Positions 14,320-23,526 of a stretch of 64,000 nt of DNA are shown here, piece by piece. The notes under the pieces were generated by a model. That model had not been told where the DNA came from, made no database searches, and saw nothing but the letters and a program-made list of their open reading frames with translations. The translations under genes and the position numbers were made by a program. Origin of the DNA: Sipunculus nudus. Taxonomy: Eukaryota > Annelida > Sipuncula > Golfingiida > Sipunculidae. Within the stretch, counting starts at the first letter, position 1; each line of letters starts with the position of its first letter. The stretch spans positions 49,961,178 through 50,025,177 of the forward strand of contig CM049307.1 in assembly GCA_026874595.1 (NCBI GenBank). The letters are read 5' to 3'.

Positions 14320-16265
14320 TTAGGTTGTATATTTCAGGCTATGAAAATTATAGATACTTGACTTATTAAAGTGAATGACAAGTACATTTGGGAGGGTAGG
14401 GAGAGGGTTGAAATAAAAAAAATGGGAAACGAAATATATACAGTGAATGATGTTACGGGGGGGGGGGGGGAGGGCTCTGGATACGCCACTGAGGCCCATT
14501 GGATTAATTGGCTGATATGAATTCATAAAACTGTTATTCTTTAACACAATGGCAGGAGTAACATCGATTTTTTATATTTTCCACAAAGCCACACAAATTT
14601 ACATATAACGTACTTTAAAGTAATAAGGAATAAGCGTGACGACATATGATACTTATTCGCGGCTTTTGCAAAGATAGTTTAGAGTATGATTGCAACTTTA
14701 AAGAGTTTAAGCAGACACATCTTGTTTTGGTATGATCGGCGCTTTGCTTTAGTAATATAATGGGTGGATGCAATATCTCAGACAAGTGTACCGGTAGTGC
14801 TAACAGGGTAGCTGGACTGGAAGGCCAGTGATCTAGCCGTTATGTCACAGGCCGATCAGGCGCTATGGTGAAAAGGAAGAATACGATTTGCCAGACGTTA
14901 AATCCTCGCTGTTTCTCAGTAGTAAACGTATATTGTCATATATACAAGATATTTAGGTAGAAAAAAGGGGACAACCCCTCTATATATATTTCTAAGTTTA
15001 TATATATATATAAAAGACTGAAAGGACTATGACAGATTTCATATTGCTGTTATCTTCTGCACAGCAAGATCGTATGTTTATGTATAGTTAACCTACATAT
15101 ATATAGTGTGTGATACAGTGTGACCATCTTTATAACTTACATATGGTGTAAAGATGTTGATGTTTAGACAATCTTCACTGAATCGATCCCAGACCGGATG
15201 CGTGGCTGACAAAACTCCCCCACTCTGAGGGCAAACTGGTCCAAGTCTTGCTGCCTGCCTCACTCCCGTCCATGCTTCCGGTTCCTGTGGCGGCTGTAAT
15301 AAACAGATCGGAAATGAGTGGTACTCGCGTGAATCTCGTTAAAAAACTAGGATTCATTAGGAGTGCAATATTTGACATTCAATAACTAGCACTGAATGAT
15401 TGGTGATATCGACGACTGGTCGTTTGTTCCTTGTTGTCTCCTGCAAGAGTGTGTTTATAAAAAATATCCCCGTGTGTGTTTGTGTGTGTGTTACGCAATC
15501 ATGAACGGAATCTCATGAAATTTTCAGAGAATTTCAGGAATTGGCCAATGAAGAAACGATTTTGGTGTGGAACCGGCACATGATCCGGATTCAGGAACGT
15601 CATGAAGGAATATTAACAAATGTGCAGTAACTTATGCACGAATGAACCTAGGAATATATGCCGAATAAGTGAATGGAGGCATTCGGGAGGTTTGCACTCT
15701 TTAGAATGCAGATTTCTAGTTATCGATTAACAGGGTTGTATTTTCATGTCACTGAGCTTAAACGATCATGTACGCACTTACGAATACAACATACACAGTG
15801 AAACCCGTCTTAAAGCTCACATTTCTAATGAGACAACGTGTCAGTCTATCAGGATCACTCTTGAGGGAACCGAAAACATTTAAATTTTGGCCAGTCCTAC
15901 GGGTGGCCTTATCACAGGTTTTACTTTATTTGAGATAAATTTCTCAAGTTCTCAAAACATAAGGAAGGCGAGACACAAAAAAAGAGACAATTCCTGATGA
16001 ATTGAATAGAATAAATTAGTCTTAACATGATTAATGACGAAGATTGCTGTTAATGTAATATAATAATATTTATTAGAAATATTACCTGGAATCTCAGTTC
16101 GCCGATCGGAGCCTTTCCATATGGAACACCAAGAAACGACAATACCTCGGAGCCGTCCGTCAGGTTCACACGGTGGCCTTCGATTTGTCCATATTTGGTA
16201 TTTACGATGGTGTTTCCCCTGACCTCAGCTGCAACAATCAGCGCCAACAAGCAGAAGAAAGCCAT
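7134..16265 (-). CDS. Gene A: secreted type-B carboxylesterase, complete, ten exons
   Basis: Encodes a 577-residue carboxylesterase/cholinesterase-family hydrolase, predicted to cleave carboxylic esters outside the cell or in the secretory pathway. Exons: 16265-16086, 15293-15141, 14078-13931, 13323-13138, 12658-12462, 12103-11944, 11044-10869, 10094-9962, 8394-8220, 7359-7134. They sum to 1734 bases (578 codons with stop), and all junctions are GT-AG and in phase. An N-terminal hydrophobic signal peptide (about residues 1-17) precedes the mature chain. The oxyanion-hole HGG is at 126-128, the nucleophile Ser206 in GHSAG, Glu334 in NDEAG and His448 in TFHAAD. Cysteines in PVCPQ and SEDCL match the family's first disulfide. 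Length is normal for the family. The middle residue of the elbow is His, not the Glu of true cholinesterases, so a general esterase is likelier than acetylcholinesterase. Substrate unknown. Gene A is clearly more diverged from B and C than those are from each other. Confidence 0.92.
8220..8394 (-). CDS. Gene A exon 9 (catalytic histidine)
   Basis: Starts with TFHAADVPYLFGHP, carrying His448 of the triad, and ends at LLSNFAKTG. Acceptor TGTTCAG. The donor that keeps the frame is GTTCGT, a weak match to consensus. The exon's first 40 or so bases are also the first unit of the 68-bp tandem array that fills the upstream intron. Confidence 0.85.
8354..9835 (-). repeat. 68-bp minisatellite derived from gene A exon 9 and its splice acceptor, 22 copies
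   Basis: Twenty-two units at 68-bp spacing; the acceptor-adjacent motif recurs at 8391, 8459, 8527, 8595 and onward to 9820, with small indels near 9470 and 9530. On the minus strand each unit has a short intronic piece ending in CAG, then about 40 bases equal to the start of exon 9 (TFHAADVPYLFG). Extra units then run into a TGA stop a few codons on. The exon-proximal unit is exon 9 itself, so the array grew from the exon boundary into the intron. Confidence 0.95.
9962..10094 (-). CDS. Gene A exon 8
   Basis: Residues 401-444 plus one base: AANDVAFGSSMDGSLKFQ through ILDAILPEWTG. Acceptor ATTCAG, donor GTAAAA. The intron that follows is almost entirely a 68-bp tandem array. Confidence 0.88.
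10405..10640. repeat. AT-rich degenerate microsatellite in gene A intron 7
   Basis: Irregular runs of ATAAC, ATAAT and ATATA fill this part of the intron. A frame on the minus strand reads a hydrophobic Ile/Tyr/Leu string, a by-product of the composition. A C run follows at about 10737-10754. Confidence 0.8.
10869..11044 (-). CDS. Gene A exon 7
   Basis: Residues 342-400, a helical segment from VEDGLNRTLFRDAI to LIANRDALIQ. Exit at phase 0 with donor GTAATT. The length, 176 bases, equals gene B exon 7. Confidence 0.85.
11944..12103 (-). CDS. Gene A exon 6 (catalytic glutamate)
   Basis: Residues 289-341. Contains GFIPTVDGAGGFLPDSP and the GNTNDEAG block, whose Glu334 fits the acidic member of the triad. 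Acceptor TTTCAG, donor GTGAGC, phase 1 exit. Confidence 0.9.
12462..12658 (-). CDS. Gene A exon 5
   Basis: Begins with the conserved LFKQAMMHSG after the elbow and continues through the cysteine pair LGCP...VDCM, which matches the family's second disulfide, to WERY. Acceptor TTGCAG, donor GTAAGT at phase 0. Confidence 0.9.
13138..13323 (-). CDS. Gene A exon 4 (nucleophile elbow)
   Basis: Runs from GFLSTGDDVAPGNYG through FVQENIVNFGGDP to the nucleophile elbow VFGHSAGAASVG, with catalytic Ser206. Ends in the codon for the glycine of SPMSAG. Acceptor AAATAG, donor GTAAAA; 186 bases as in B and C. Confidence 0.92.
13931..14078 (-). CDS. Gene A exon 3 (oxyanion hole)
   Basis: Residues 112-160 plus one base. 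It holds the oxyanion-hole motif MIFFHGGSY and the VVSVVANYRL strand. Acceptor CCGTAG, donor GTGAGA, phase 1 exit. The reading frame stays open past the donor, but the family sequence jumps to exon 4. Confidence 0.9.
14273..14317. repeat. (TA)n microsatellite in gene A intron 2
   Basis: More than twenty TA dinucleotides in a row. Mononucleotide C (about 14210-14222) and G (about 14457-14470) runs lie nearby in the same intron. Confidence 0.95.
14790..14875 (-). repeat. Possible tRNA-derived SINE fragment
   Basis: Read on the minus strand, this intronic piece resembles the 5' half of a tRNA-like SINE head, with GGCTAGATCACTGGCCTTCC in the D-arm to anticodon-arm region. A clean B box is not visible downstream, so it would be a decayed fragment. 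Confidence 0.3.
15141..15293 (-). CDS. Gene A exon 2
   Basis: Residues 61-111, from PPQEPEAW to NINIFTPY. It carries the SEDCLNINIFTP signature of type-B carboxylesterases and the partner cysteine in PVCPQ. Acceptor ATTACAG, donor GTAAGT, both phase 0. Its 153 bases equal exon 2 of genes B and C. Confidence 0.9.
15485..15720 (+). repeat. Dispersed repeat family, copy 1 (gene A intron 1)
   Basis: Shares a colinear set of blocks with 31042-31310 and, partly, 36165-36235: a block like CATGAA...ATCTCATGAAA, then a GAAGAA...GATT block, CGTCAT.AAGGAATATT, and a terminal GGAGG.TTGCA.TC.TTAGAAT. Three copies in one window mark it as an interspersed element. I see no coding capacity and cannot name the family. 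Confidence 0.6.
16086..16265 (-). CDS. Gene A exon 1 (signal peptide and N-terminus)
   Basis: Residues 1-60. The start codon (16265-16263) is in a good context (CGCCATGG on the minus strand) and opens a hydrophobic leader ending near EVRG. It continues into the family N-terminal signature TKYGQIEG and the VPYGKAPIGELRF block. The donor GTAATA follows at phase 0. Confidence 0.92.
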
Positions 16266-16365
16266 GGCGAAGCCGACGTCGTCTGCTCCGGTGTACCTCC
16301 CAAATGTTCAACCGACAAAATGAACACTGGCAGTCGGTATTAAGTCCTAGCCATTGGTCAAGAAA
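16266..16365 (-). promoter_or_regulatory. Gene A proximal promoter and 5' UTR candidate
   Basis: On the minus strand a CCAAT box in the context GACCAATGG lies at about 16351-16359, and a weak TATA-like TTAATACC follows at about 16338-16345. That would put transcription start near 16310 and give a 5' UTR of some 45 bases. Inference from spacing only. Confidence 0.35.
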
Positions 16366-18060
16366 CATATGCTCACTTTCCCATCTGTCTGAAACAGCCT
16401 CAGGGAGTGTACCCTAATGATAAACTGGTCAAGGTCACTTAAGGGTCGACAAAATCTTTTGAAACACACCAGATGGAGACTGAGATAGGGTGCCTACATC
16501 ATTACAAGGCCAAGATCAACTTGAGGTTAAGGTCACTAAAAACGTGAATTTTCATTAAGGGGCGCTTCCTTTTATACGGTTGGTGATATACTCCCGTTTA
16601 AGTAAATTATACATTGTTGGATGTGATTTATGTCTATATGACAATTAAAGATGCATGAATCTTGGTTGACAGGAAATCACAGGATATCCTTGAAACGTTC
16701 CTTATTGAAATGGCTTTTTTTTGTAAAACTCCTTTATGCATTGTGGTTATCTGTGTCTGTGTGGTATTATGGTATTTGCAAATATTTCGTTCCACAAACG
16801 TTTGCCTACTTCTGTACACTAGTGGAAATAAACTTGCACAGGCACAATAAGTAACGCAAAACATAATGCGCGGGTCACCTGGTGTCACAGATCACAATTT
16901 GCTAAGCTTTGTTTCTTATCTTTTCCTCCCTTCATGTTTCTTCTCCTTATATGGGATGATCGGACCTCTGGTCACACATTCTTGGTAATGGAAACATCTA
17001 TACGTGGACTGTGGACCGTGGACACACAAAACAATAACAACGTATAAAATAGGTAAACTTGAGGTAATATGTCCGTGTGCTGGTATGCTTTTACCGGGTA
17101 ACGTTTAATTCAGCCAAAATGAACTAATAACGTGTGAAAATATACATATTTTTAAGATCTTTGTTTTCTTTTACACTGGGTTCCTAATTACAGTATAGGG
17201 GTTCGGTTTTGGCTATGGATCCCAGCCAGGTGATATAAACTTGTCCTCACCATTCGTTTGATTCAGGTTCGAGTCCAAGTCAACCCATTCGAGTTCGAGT
17301 TATCTGAACCCCATGTCCGAGTCCAATCAAAATATCCTTTATTTTTAAGTATTTTTATGTTAGTTTGCACATGCTTTATACTTGAATGTTTTATTACACT
17401 AAGCACCCGACGCAGCTTGCGATAGTCTTTTTTTTTTAATATTCTGCTTGTAGTTTGCACGTGTTTATATAATGAGACAGAGCCTTTCTGTTTCTTGGAC
17501 TCGAGATGGGCTCGATCTGAATTCTCGAGTCTTGCATCCGAGTCAGTGTACAGGTCCGAGTCCAGGACCCTCGGCTCCAAGTCCGAGTCGAAGTGGACTC
17601 GAGTCCAAGTCCGGACTAAAGTCTTCCATCATCGACGAACTGGACTACCTTGGGACGTTTTATCGTATTAGACATTTCTATTGGTCCACATATATATGTG
17701 CTGACAACCTTATATCATTGTTGCCATATGTGCGTTTTATTCTTAACAAGTGTCCCATGGGTCATGACGCTCAGCTGACTGGGAAGAGATTCGCAAAAGG
17801 AAATTTTATCATCAGAATGGTAGTATATACCCATTCAACTGAAGCATCAAACAGATTAACCAACAGGCCAAGATTTAGTCTGTATTTATATATCTCAAAA
17901 ATAGAGAAAAATGTGTAAACTTTTAAAACTAGAATGCGGGTAACCGACAAGTGACTACATGTATCTGCCAAAATCGGATAGTGAGGCATGGATTGAGTGG
18001 CAAGGGGAAATAGAGTGAGGTATGTTGCATATTAGCATGGATGTCTGCAGCCTAAATGTG
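16366..18060. other. Spacer upstream of gene A; GAGTCC-rich repeat at 17263-17625
   Basis: No gene recognised. The segment 17263-17625 is dense in GAGTCC, CGAGTCC and the palindrome GGACTCGAGTCC. The same motif recurs near 39365, 49500-49575, 50485-50570, 63340-63430 and 63765. Frames across it are not protein-like. Confidence 0.5.
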
Positions 18061-18061
18061 T

Positions 18062-18950
18062 ATGTAGGTTGTGCAACCTACCACAAATCCAGAAAGCTAT
18101 CCAAGTTGTATACACCTGCAAAATTTTAGGCAGAAAAGTCAAACCACTACATGTATATGAGCGATTTTTGCCCATGGCAGACAAACAGACAAACACTGTG
18201 CAAAAATCTTTGCAGGTAACCCCTCCAGTTTTGTGTATGATAAAGACCTATGTGAGATCTAAACACATGCACAATTTTGGCCCAATCGGTCAAATGGTTC
18301 CTGAGATATGAGCTTGGATGTGCCCAGCGTTAACAAGAATGCAGGTGGCGCCACCTGTCATAAAATCAAGAAAGCTGTCCACGATGTATAAACCTGCAAA
18401 ATTTTAGGCAGTTATGTCGAACCACTACAGAGAAATGAGTAATTTTAGGCCACGGCAGACTAACAGACAGACGCTGTGCAAACATTGTTACAGGTGGCGC
18501 CACCATTTTTTGTGTATGTTACAGAGCTATCAAAGGTCAAACCTGATCGGTCAAACGGTTCCCGAGATATAAGCTTGGATGTCATCAGCGTGAACGTGAA
18601 CGTAGGTGGCGCCACCTGTCATAAAATCAAGAACGCTATCCTGGATGTATACACATGACGAATTTCAGGTGAATTAATCAATTCACTGCAGAGATATGAG
18701 TGATTTTAACCCAAGGCAGATGAACAGATGGACACTGTGCAAACATGGTTACAGGTGGCGCCACCATTTTTTGTGTATGTTATAAAGCAATCCAAGGGCT
18801 ACATTTGTATCAATTTTATTTCCTGATCGGTCAAACGGTTCCCGAGATATGAGGGTTTATGAGTGGAAACAGACCCACAAATGGACACTGGATAGAGAGG
18901 AAAGGTCAGAGGTCAATGCAAATTGGTTAGGCACCAGTTCACATGTGACC
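18062..18950 (+). repeat. Satellite with about 260-bp unit and GGTGGCGCCACC core
   Basis: At least three diverged units. Blocks such as CCTGTCATAAAATCAAGAA recur at about 18356 and 18616, a looser version at 18080, and CACCATTTTTTGTGTATG recurs near 18501 and 18762. Two palindromes of the GGTGGCGCCACC type occur per unit. The array abuts the next satellite, which shares the same palindromic core. Confidence 0.8.
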
Positions 18951-19082
18951 CGATAATAGGTGTAAGTTTGGGAAAAATCGGTCCATTAGTCTCCGAGGAG
19001 CTCTCTGGAAACGAACGCCGCCGCGGCGGAGGAACTCGGTCAAAAACATAGTATCCGCTAAACTTCGTTTTGGCGGATACAA

Positions 19083-21136
19083 AAATACAGGTGGCTCCAC
19101 CAGTCTGCAGAAACTAATAAAAACACTTAATGGTCAATATCCATGCAAAAAATCATGGTGATCTCTGCATTAGTTGTTCAGATACTTCAGTTTTTGTATC
19201 AAATTGTCCATTATTCTGAGGGATACTTCGGAGTCCTATAGCTTGAAGGATATGGGTAACAGAGACCTAATTTCAAGTTTCCACAGGCACCTTTCATGGG
19301 CCTCCTTGCATGACAAGAATGAAGATTCTAGGTCCAGTTGTTGCGATTTGTACCCTGTTGACAGATAACCACATCTTTAAAGGTCTCAAAAAAAAAAAAA
19401 AAATTCGTAAAAATTTGAAAAAAAAAATAGAGGTGGCACACCCAGTCTGCAGAAACTGATGGAACAGCTCATGATCAATATGTATGCCGAAAATCATGAC
19501 CATCAGTGTTGTAGTTATTGAAATACTGCAGTTTTTTGTATCAAATTTTCCATTATTCTGGGGGGGGGGGGGGTATTTTGGACCCATACAGCTTAAAGAA
19601 TATGGGTAACAGAGACCTAATTTCAAGTTTCCATGGAGACTTTTCATGGGTCTCCCTGTGTGTCAAGAATGAAGATTCTTGGTCCAGTTTTTATGATTTG
19701 TGCCCTGTTAACAGATGTTCATATCTTTAAAGGTCTCAAAATACAGAAAAATTTCGTAAAAAAAACGAACAAATACAGGTGGTGCCACCAGTCTGCAGAA
19801 ACTTATGAAACACTCCATGATCAATATCCATGCAAACAATTCTGGTTATCTCTGTATTAGTTGTTCAGATACTTTAGCTTTTGTATCAAATTTTCCATTA
19901 TTCTGAGCTGTACTTTGGAGTGCCATAGCTCAAAGGATATGGGTAACAGAGACCAAATTTCAGGTTTCAATGGAGACTTATCATGGGTCTCCCTGTGTGT
20001 CAAGAACGAAGATTCTAGGTCCAGTCGTTACGATTTGTACCCCGTTGACAGATAACTACATCCTTAAAGGTCTCAGAAATGGAGAAAACAATTCGTGAAC
20101 ATTGAAAAATACAGGTGGCGCCACCAGTCTGCACAAACTGATGAAACATCTCATGATCAATATGTATGTCGAAAATCATGACCATCAGTGATGTAGTTAA
20201 TGAGATATTGAAGTTTTTGTATGAAATTTTTGACTATTCTGGGGGGTAATTTTGGGCCCCATAGCTCGAAGGATATGGGTAACAGAGACCTAATTTCTGG
20301 TTTCCATGGAGACTTTTCATAGGTCTCTCAGTGTGTCGAAAGTGAAGATTCAAGGTCCAGTCGTTACGATTTGTGCCACGCTAACAGATGACAGCATCCT
20401 CAAAGGTCTCAAAAATAGAGGAAAAAATCGTAAAAAATCAAACAGTACAGGTGGCGCCACCAGTCTGCAGGAACTGATCGAACATCTCATGATCAATATG
20501 TATGCCAAAAATGAAGACCATCAGTGATGTAGTTATTGAGATATTGAAGTTTTTGTATGAAATTTTTTACTATTCTGGGGGGTACTTTGGGGCCCCATAG
20601 CTCAAAGGATATGGGTAACAGAGACCTAATTTCTGGTTTCCAAGGAGATTTTTCATGGACCTCTCAGTGTGTCAAGAATTAAGATTCTAAGTCCAGTCTT
20701 TATGATTTGTGCCTTGTTAACAGATGTTCACATTTTTAAAGGTCTCAAAAATAGAGAAAAAAATCGTAAAAAAATCGAAAAATACAGGTGGCGCCACCAG
20801 TCTGCAGGAAGTGATGTAACATCTCATGATCAATATGTATACCAAAAATCATGACCATCAGTCAAGTAGTTAATGAGATATTGAAGTTTTTGTATGAAAT
20901 TTTTGACTTTTCTGGGGGGTACTTTGGGGCCACATAGCTCGAAGGATATGGGTAACAGAGACCTAATTTCTGGTTTCCAAGGAGATTTTTTATATACCTC
21001 TCAGAATCACAAGTTACAAGGTTCTAGGTCCAGCGGTTACGATTTGTGCCTGGTTAACGGACGGACAGACGGACAGACGGACGACGGACAAAGAGTGATC
21101 GCTATAGCTCAGATGACTTTCAGTCAGCTGAGCTAA
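19083..21136 (+). repeat. Six-unit satellite, about 337-bp period, with GGTGGCGCCACC core
   Basis: The palindromic core plus AGTCTGCAG opens units at about 19090, 19432, 19779, 20114, 20450 and 20787 (spacing 342, 347, 335, 336, 337). Each unit continues through GATATGGGTAACAGAGACC and ends in an A-rich stretch. The last unit runs into CGGACGGACAGACGG and a terminal AGCTCAGATGACTTTCAG...AGCTGAGCT inverted repeat. Frames within are not genes. This layout, tandem units capped by a distinct end, is typical of a mobile element with an internal satellite. Confidence 0.85.
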
Positions 21137-21506
21137 AAACCTTTCTTGGATATATTTTCCTAATCTCATGTGGGGCAATAACCCGCGCAACTCTGGTCGT
21201 AAACGCACCAGCCACAGGACCAGGCTTCAGTAACGGTCCAATCAAACCGAAGACTTTCCAAAAGATAACTAAAGTACCTGGTGATTCTGTTACAGCAAGA
21301 AGTTTACAGGGCTTATCAGCGGCATCTCTTTGTGCCTTAAAGCAGGGAGTTTTATGACCCCAGTCAGCAACATCCGACACGGCCAGACTCTCACTTGATA
21401 CTCCAGCCCTGTAAACTCCTTGGTTACAGGTATCTGTTTTATAATGCGCGGTATATTACATAACTTGGCATGTGCTAGGCATTCTGATTCGTGTTAAGCG
21501 CAGCAC

Positions 21507-22277
21507 TTGCTGAACTCAGCCATGGCAGAAAACATCGCCAATACTGCATCTACTGCATCTGTGAACCCTATGAGGGCAGCTTTGACAAGCCTGGACCCTG
21601 ATGCTCTTCTCACTGTGGGGTTATTAGCAGAGTTTTTGCAGCTGCATGCAGAATATTTAAATGATAAACTTGACGCTAAATTAGCTGAACAACAAAAGGT
21701 TATCCATGACCAGAGGAATGAAATAACACAGATCAAGGAACAGCTAAAATTCTGCGAAAATAAACTAGCACAGGTTAATTCAGAACTGCAATCCCTATAT
21801 AACGCTTTAGATGAACAGCAACAATATAGCCGACGAAACTCTGTGAGAGTGTTTGGTATCACCGAGACTCCAGATGAGAACTTGGACTTTAAAGTGCAGG
21901 AAACTTTAACAAGCTCACTGAAACTAAAACTAGAGGACAGTGATATATGCCGTATGCACCGTGTCGGCAAACCAGATAAAGCCAAGCCCCGTCCTGTGCT
22001 ACTTAAACTCACGAACCACAAGGCAAAAGTTAAAATACTGCGGTCGACAAAAGATCAGCGAAACGCAGGTAGTCTTTCGGGAATATCAGTGTCTGAAGAT
22101 TTGACCAAATTAAGAGCGAATCTCGCTTTCCACGGTCGTGAACCGAAACGTCGAACCAAAATAAAGGACACATGGACAGACGACGGCAAGATTTTTATAC
22201 GACTCCACAATGACAACATTAAAACAGTTACAACAAAAGAAGACTTGGCCTCACTCTTCCCGGACTATCAGGTTTAG
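21507..22277 (+). CDS. LINE ORF1 protein, intact
   Basis: A 256-residue frame. The likelier start is the second methionine (21522, GCCATGG context), giving 251 residues. Residues about 60-115 form a heptad-rich coiled coil (KLAEQQKVIHDQRNEITQIK and on). It is followed by an RRM-like and C-terminal domain pattern (SRRNSVRVFGI, then DICRMHRVGKP, then PRPVLLKL) as in L1-type ORF1 proteins that trimerise and bind element RNA. No stop or frameshift interrupts it, unlike ORF2. Confidence 0.85.
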   Translation: MLNSAMAENIANTASTASVNPMRAALTSLDPDALLTVGLLAEFLQLHAEYLNDKLDAKLAEQQKVIHDQRNEITQIKEQLKFCENKLAQVNSELQSLYNALDEQQQYSRRNSVRVFGITETPDENLDFKVQETLTSSLKLKLEDSDICRMHRVGKPDKAKPRPVLLKLTNHKAKVKILRSTKDQRNAGSLSGISVSEDLTKLRANLAFHGREPKRRTKIKDTWTDDGKIFIRLHNDNIKTVTTKEDLASLFPDYQV

Positions 22278-23526
22278 ATTAGTGTTTTTGATTAACACTT
22301 TTTCACCATTTGATCTCGGTGCTAGATATGAATAATGTGTTTTCAGATAGTAATTTGTATATTTACAAATCCACCTACATAACTTTTTTTTAACAGGAAA
22401 GCTTCCAACCTTAAAAAAGCACAATTTTTCTTTTGTGTTTTCGCTTTCGCAGTCGGGTAGTTATGCGATTGTTGTTTACAAACTAAATCGATGCACATAG
22501 GTCTTGTGTCTCCAATCGCATAACAAGTTTCCAGTCAAAATAGTGATTGCATAACTGTAACGTCACGAAAGTGCATGCATTCAATCTCACACAACACGGG
22601 TTCCTGGAGTACAACGCTAGGGAGCGTACGGGATTCGAACGGTTACCGCTGCTGGTGTGAGTAAATCGTCTACACTTAAATATTTAAGTACCTCTCACAC
22701 CTGGTTTTCAGCACAGGGTTAATTAGTACACTGGTCGTCACCACACACCCGAAACACTGCTAACATGCTCTTTGGTATCTGGCCTAGGATTATATTTGAC
22801 TCTTGGGGTAGTACTATGGTAACCATTCATTTCGTCCAAGCCTGACCGGTACCAAAACTCGTGCGTCTGTCACATGATACATTCGCTCACTGTGTACTTT
22901 TCCGGTAGTACTGAGATAGTATTATTATTTCTATTTGTCATTTGTTCTTCAATAATGTGTAAGAGGTAAAAATTCTATTATTTTCATGAATTTTTTTCAT
23001 ATAGTTATGTTATATTTAGTGAGATACGAACAAGCTACAGTTCATTCACAAAGTTTCTTTTAAATTATCCAGAGAATATAACCCTGGAAAAATTTCAGGG
23101 TCTTTTGCACTTTTAAACTACATATATTGTAATATCACAATAGAAAACATAACCTGGAAAATATCCTGGGTCACATGCAGATTTAAACATTTGTAATACA
23201 AAGTGAACATCTGGACAGCCCATTACTCGACACCCTTTATAACATGTCATATTCATATTTGTTTGCATTTTTGTGTTACTGTGTAGTCCTTCGCCCGTCT
23301 TTTGTCTCGTCCATGATTGTTTTGTTTTGTTCATTAGGTTTTATGTCGTATTTACAAATGGTGTTATTTCACAACAGATCCGATCTTGGTAGTATCATCA
23401 GACTATGCTCATATATGGATAGTCAGGGTATAATAATGATTTTTTACATATATCCTGTTAAGAAAAGTTTTGACCGTGATGCATGTGAAACAATGACCTG
23501 GTACTTTAAAAGGACCGGTTTCTCAT
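22278..23526 (+). other. LINE inter-ORF region
   Basis: About 1.25 kb without a convincing frame. Two diverged direct copies of a roughly 75-base block (containing AACCTGGAAAA and TGTAAT) lie at about 23078-23205. A GGGATTCGAAC string near 22630 is B-box-like on the minus strand, but no tRNA can be folded around it. The length suggests an insertion or lost coding sequence between the ORFs. Confidence 0.4.

Noticed and set aside
17472..17918. 148-codon frame on the plus strand
   Set aside because: Begins in the GAGTCC repeat block and continues in unremarkable AT-rich DNA; no domain or splice context.
21494..22021. 175-codon frame on the minus strand
   Set aside because: Antisense shadow of LINE ORF1, cysteine/serine-rich and without family features.
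22615..22660. tRNA gene on the minus strand (B-box-like string next to 22630)
   Set aside because: Only the B-box-like element is present. No A box, acceptor stem or cloverleaf can be drawn.
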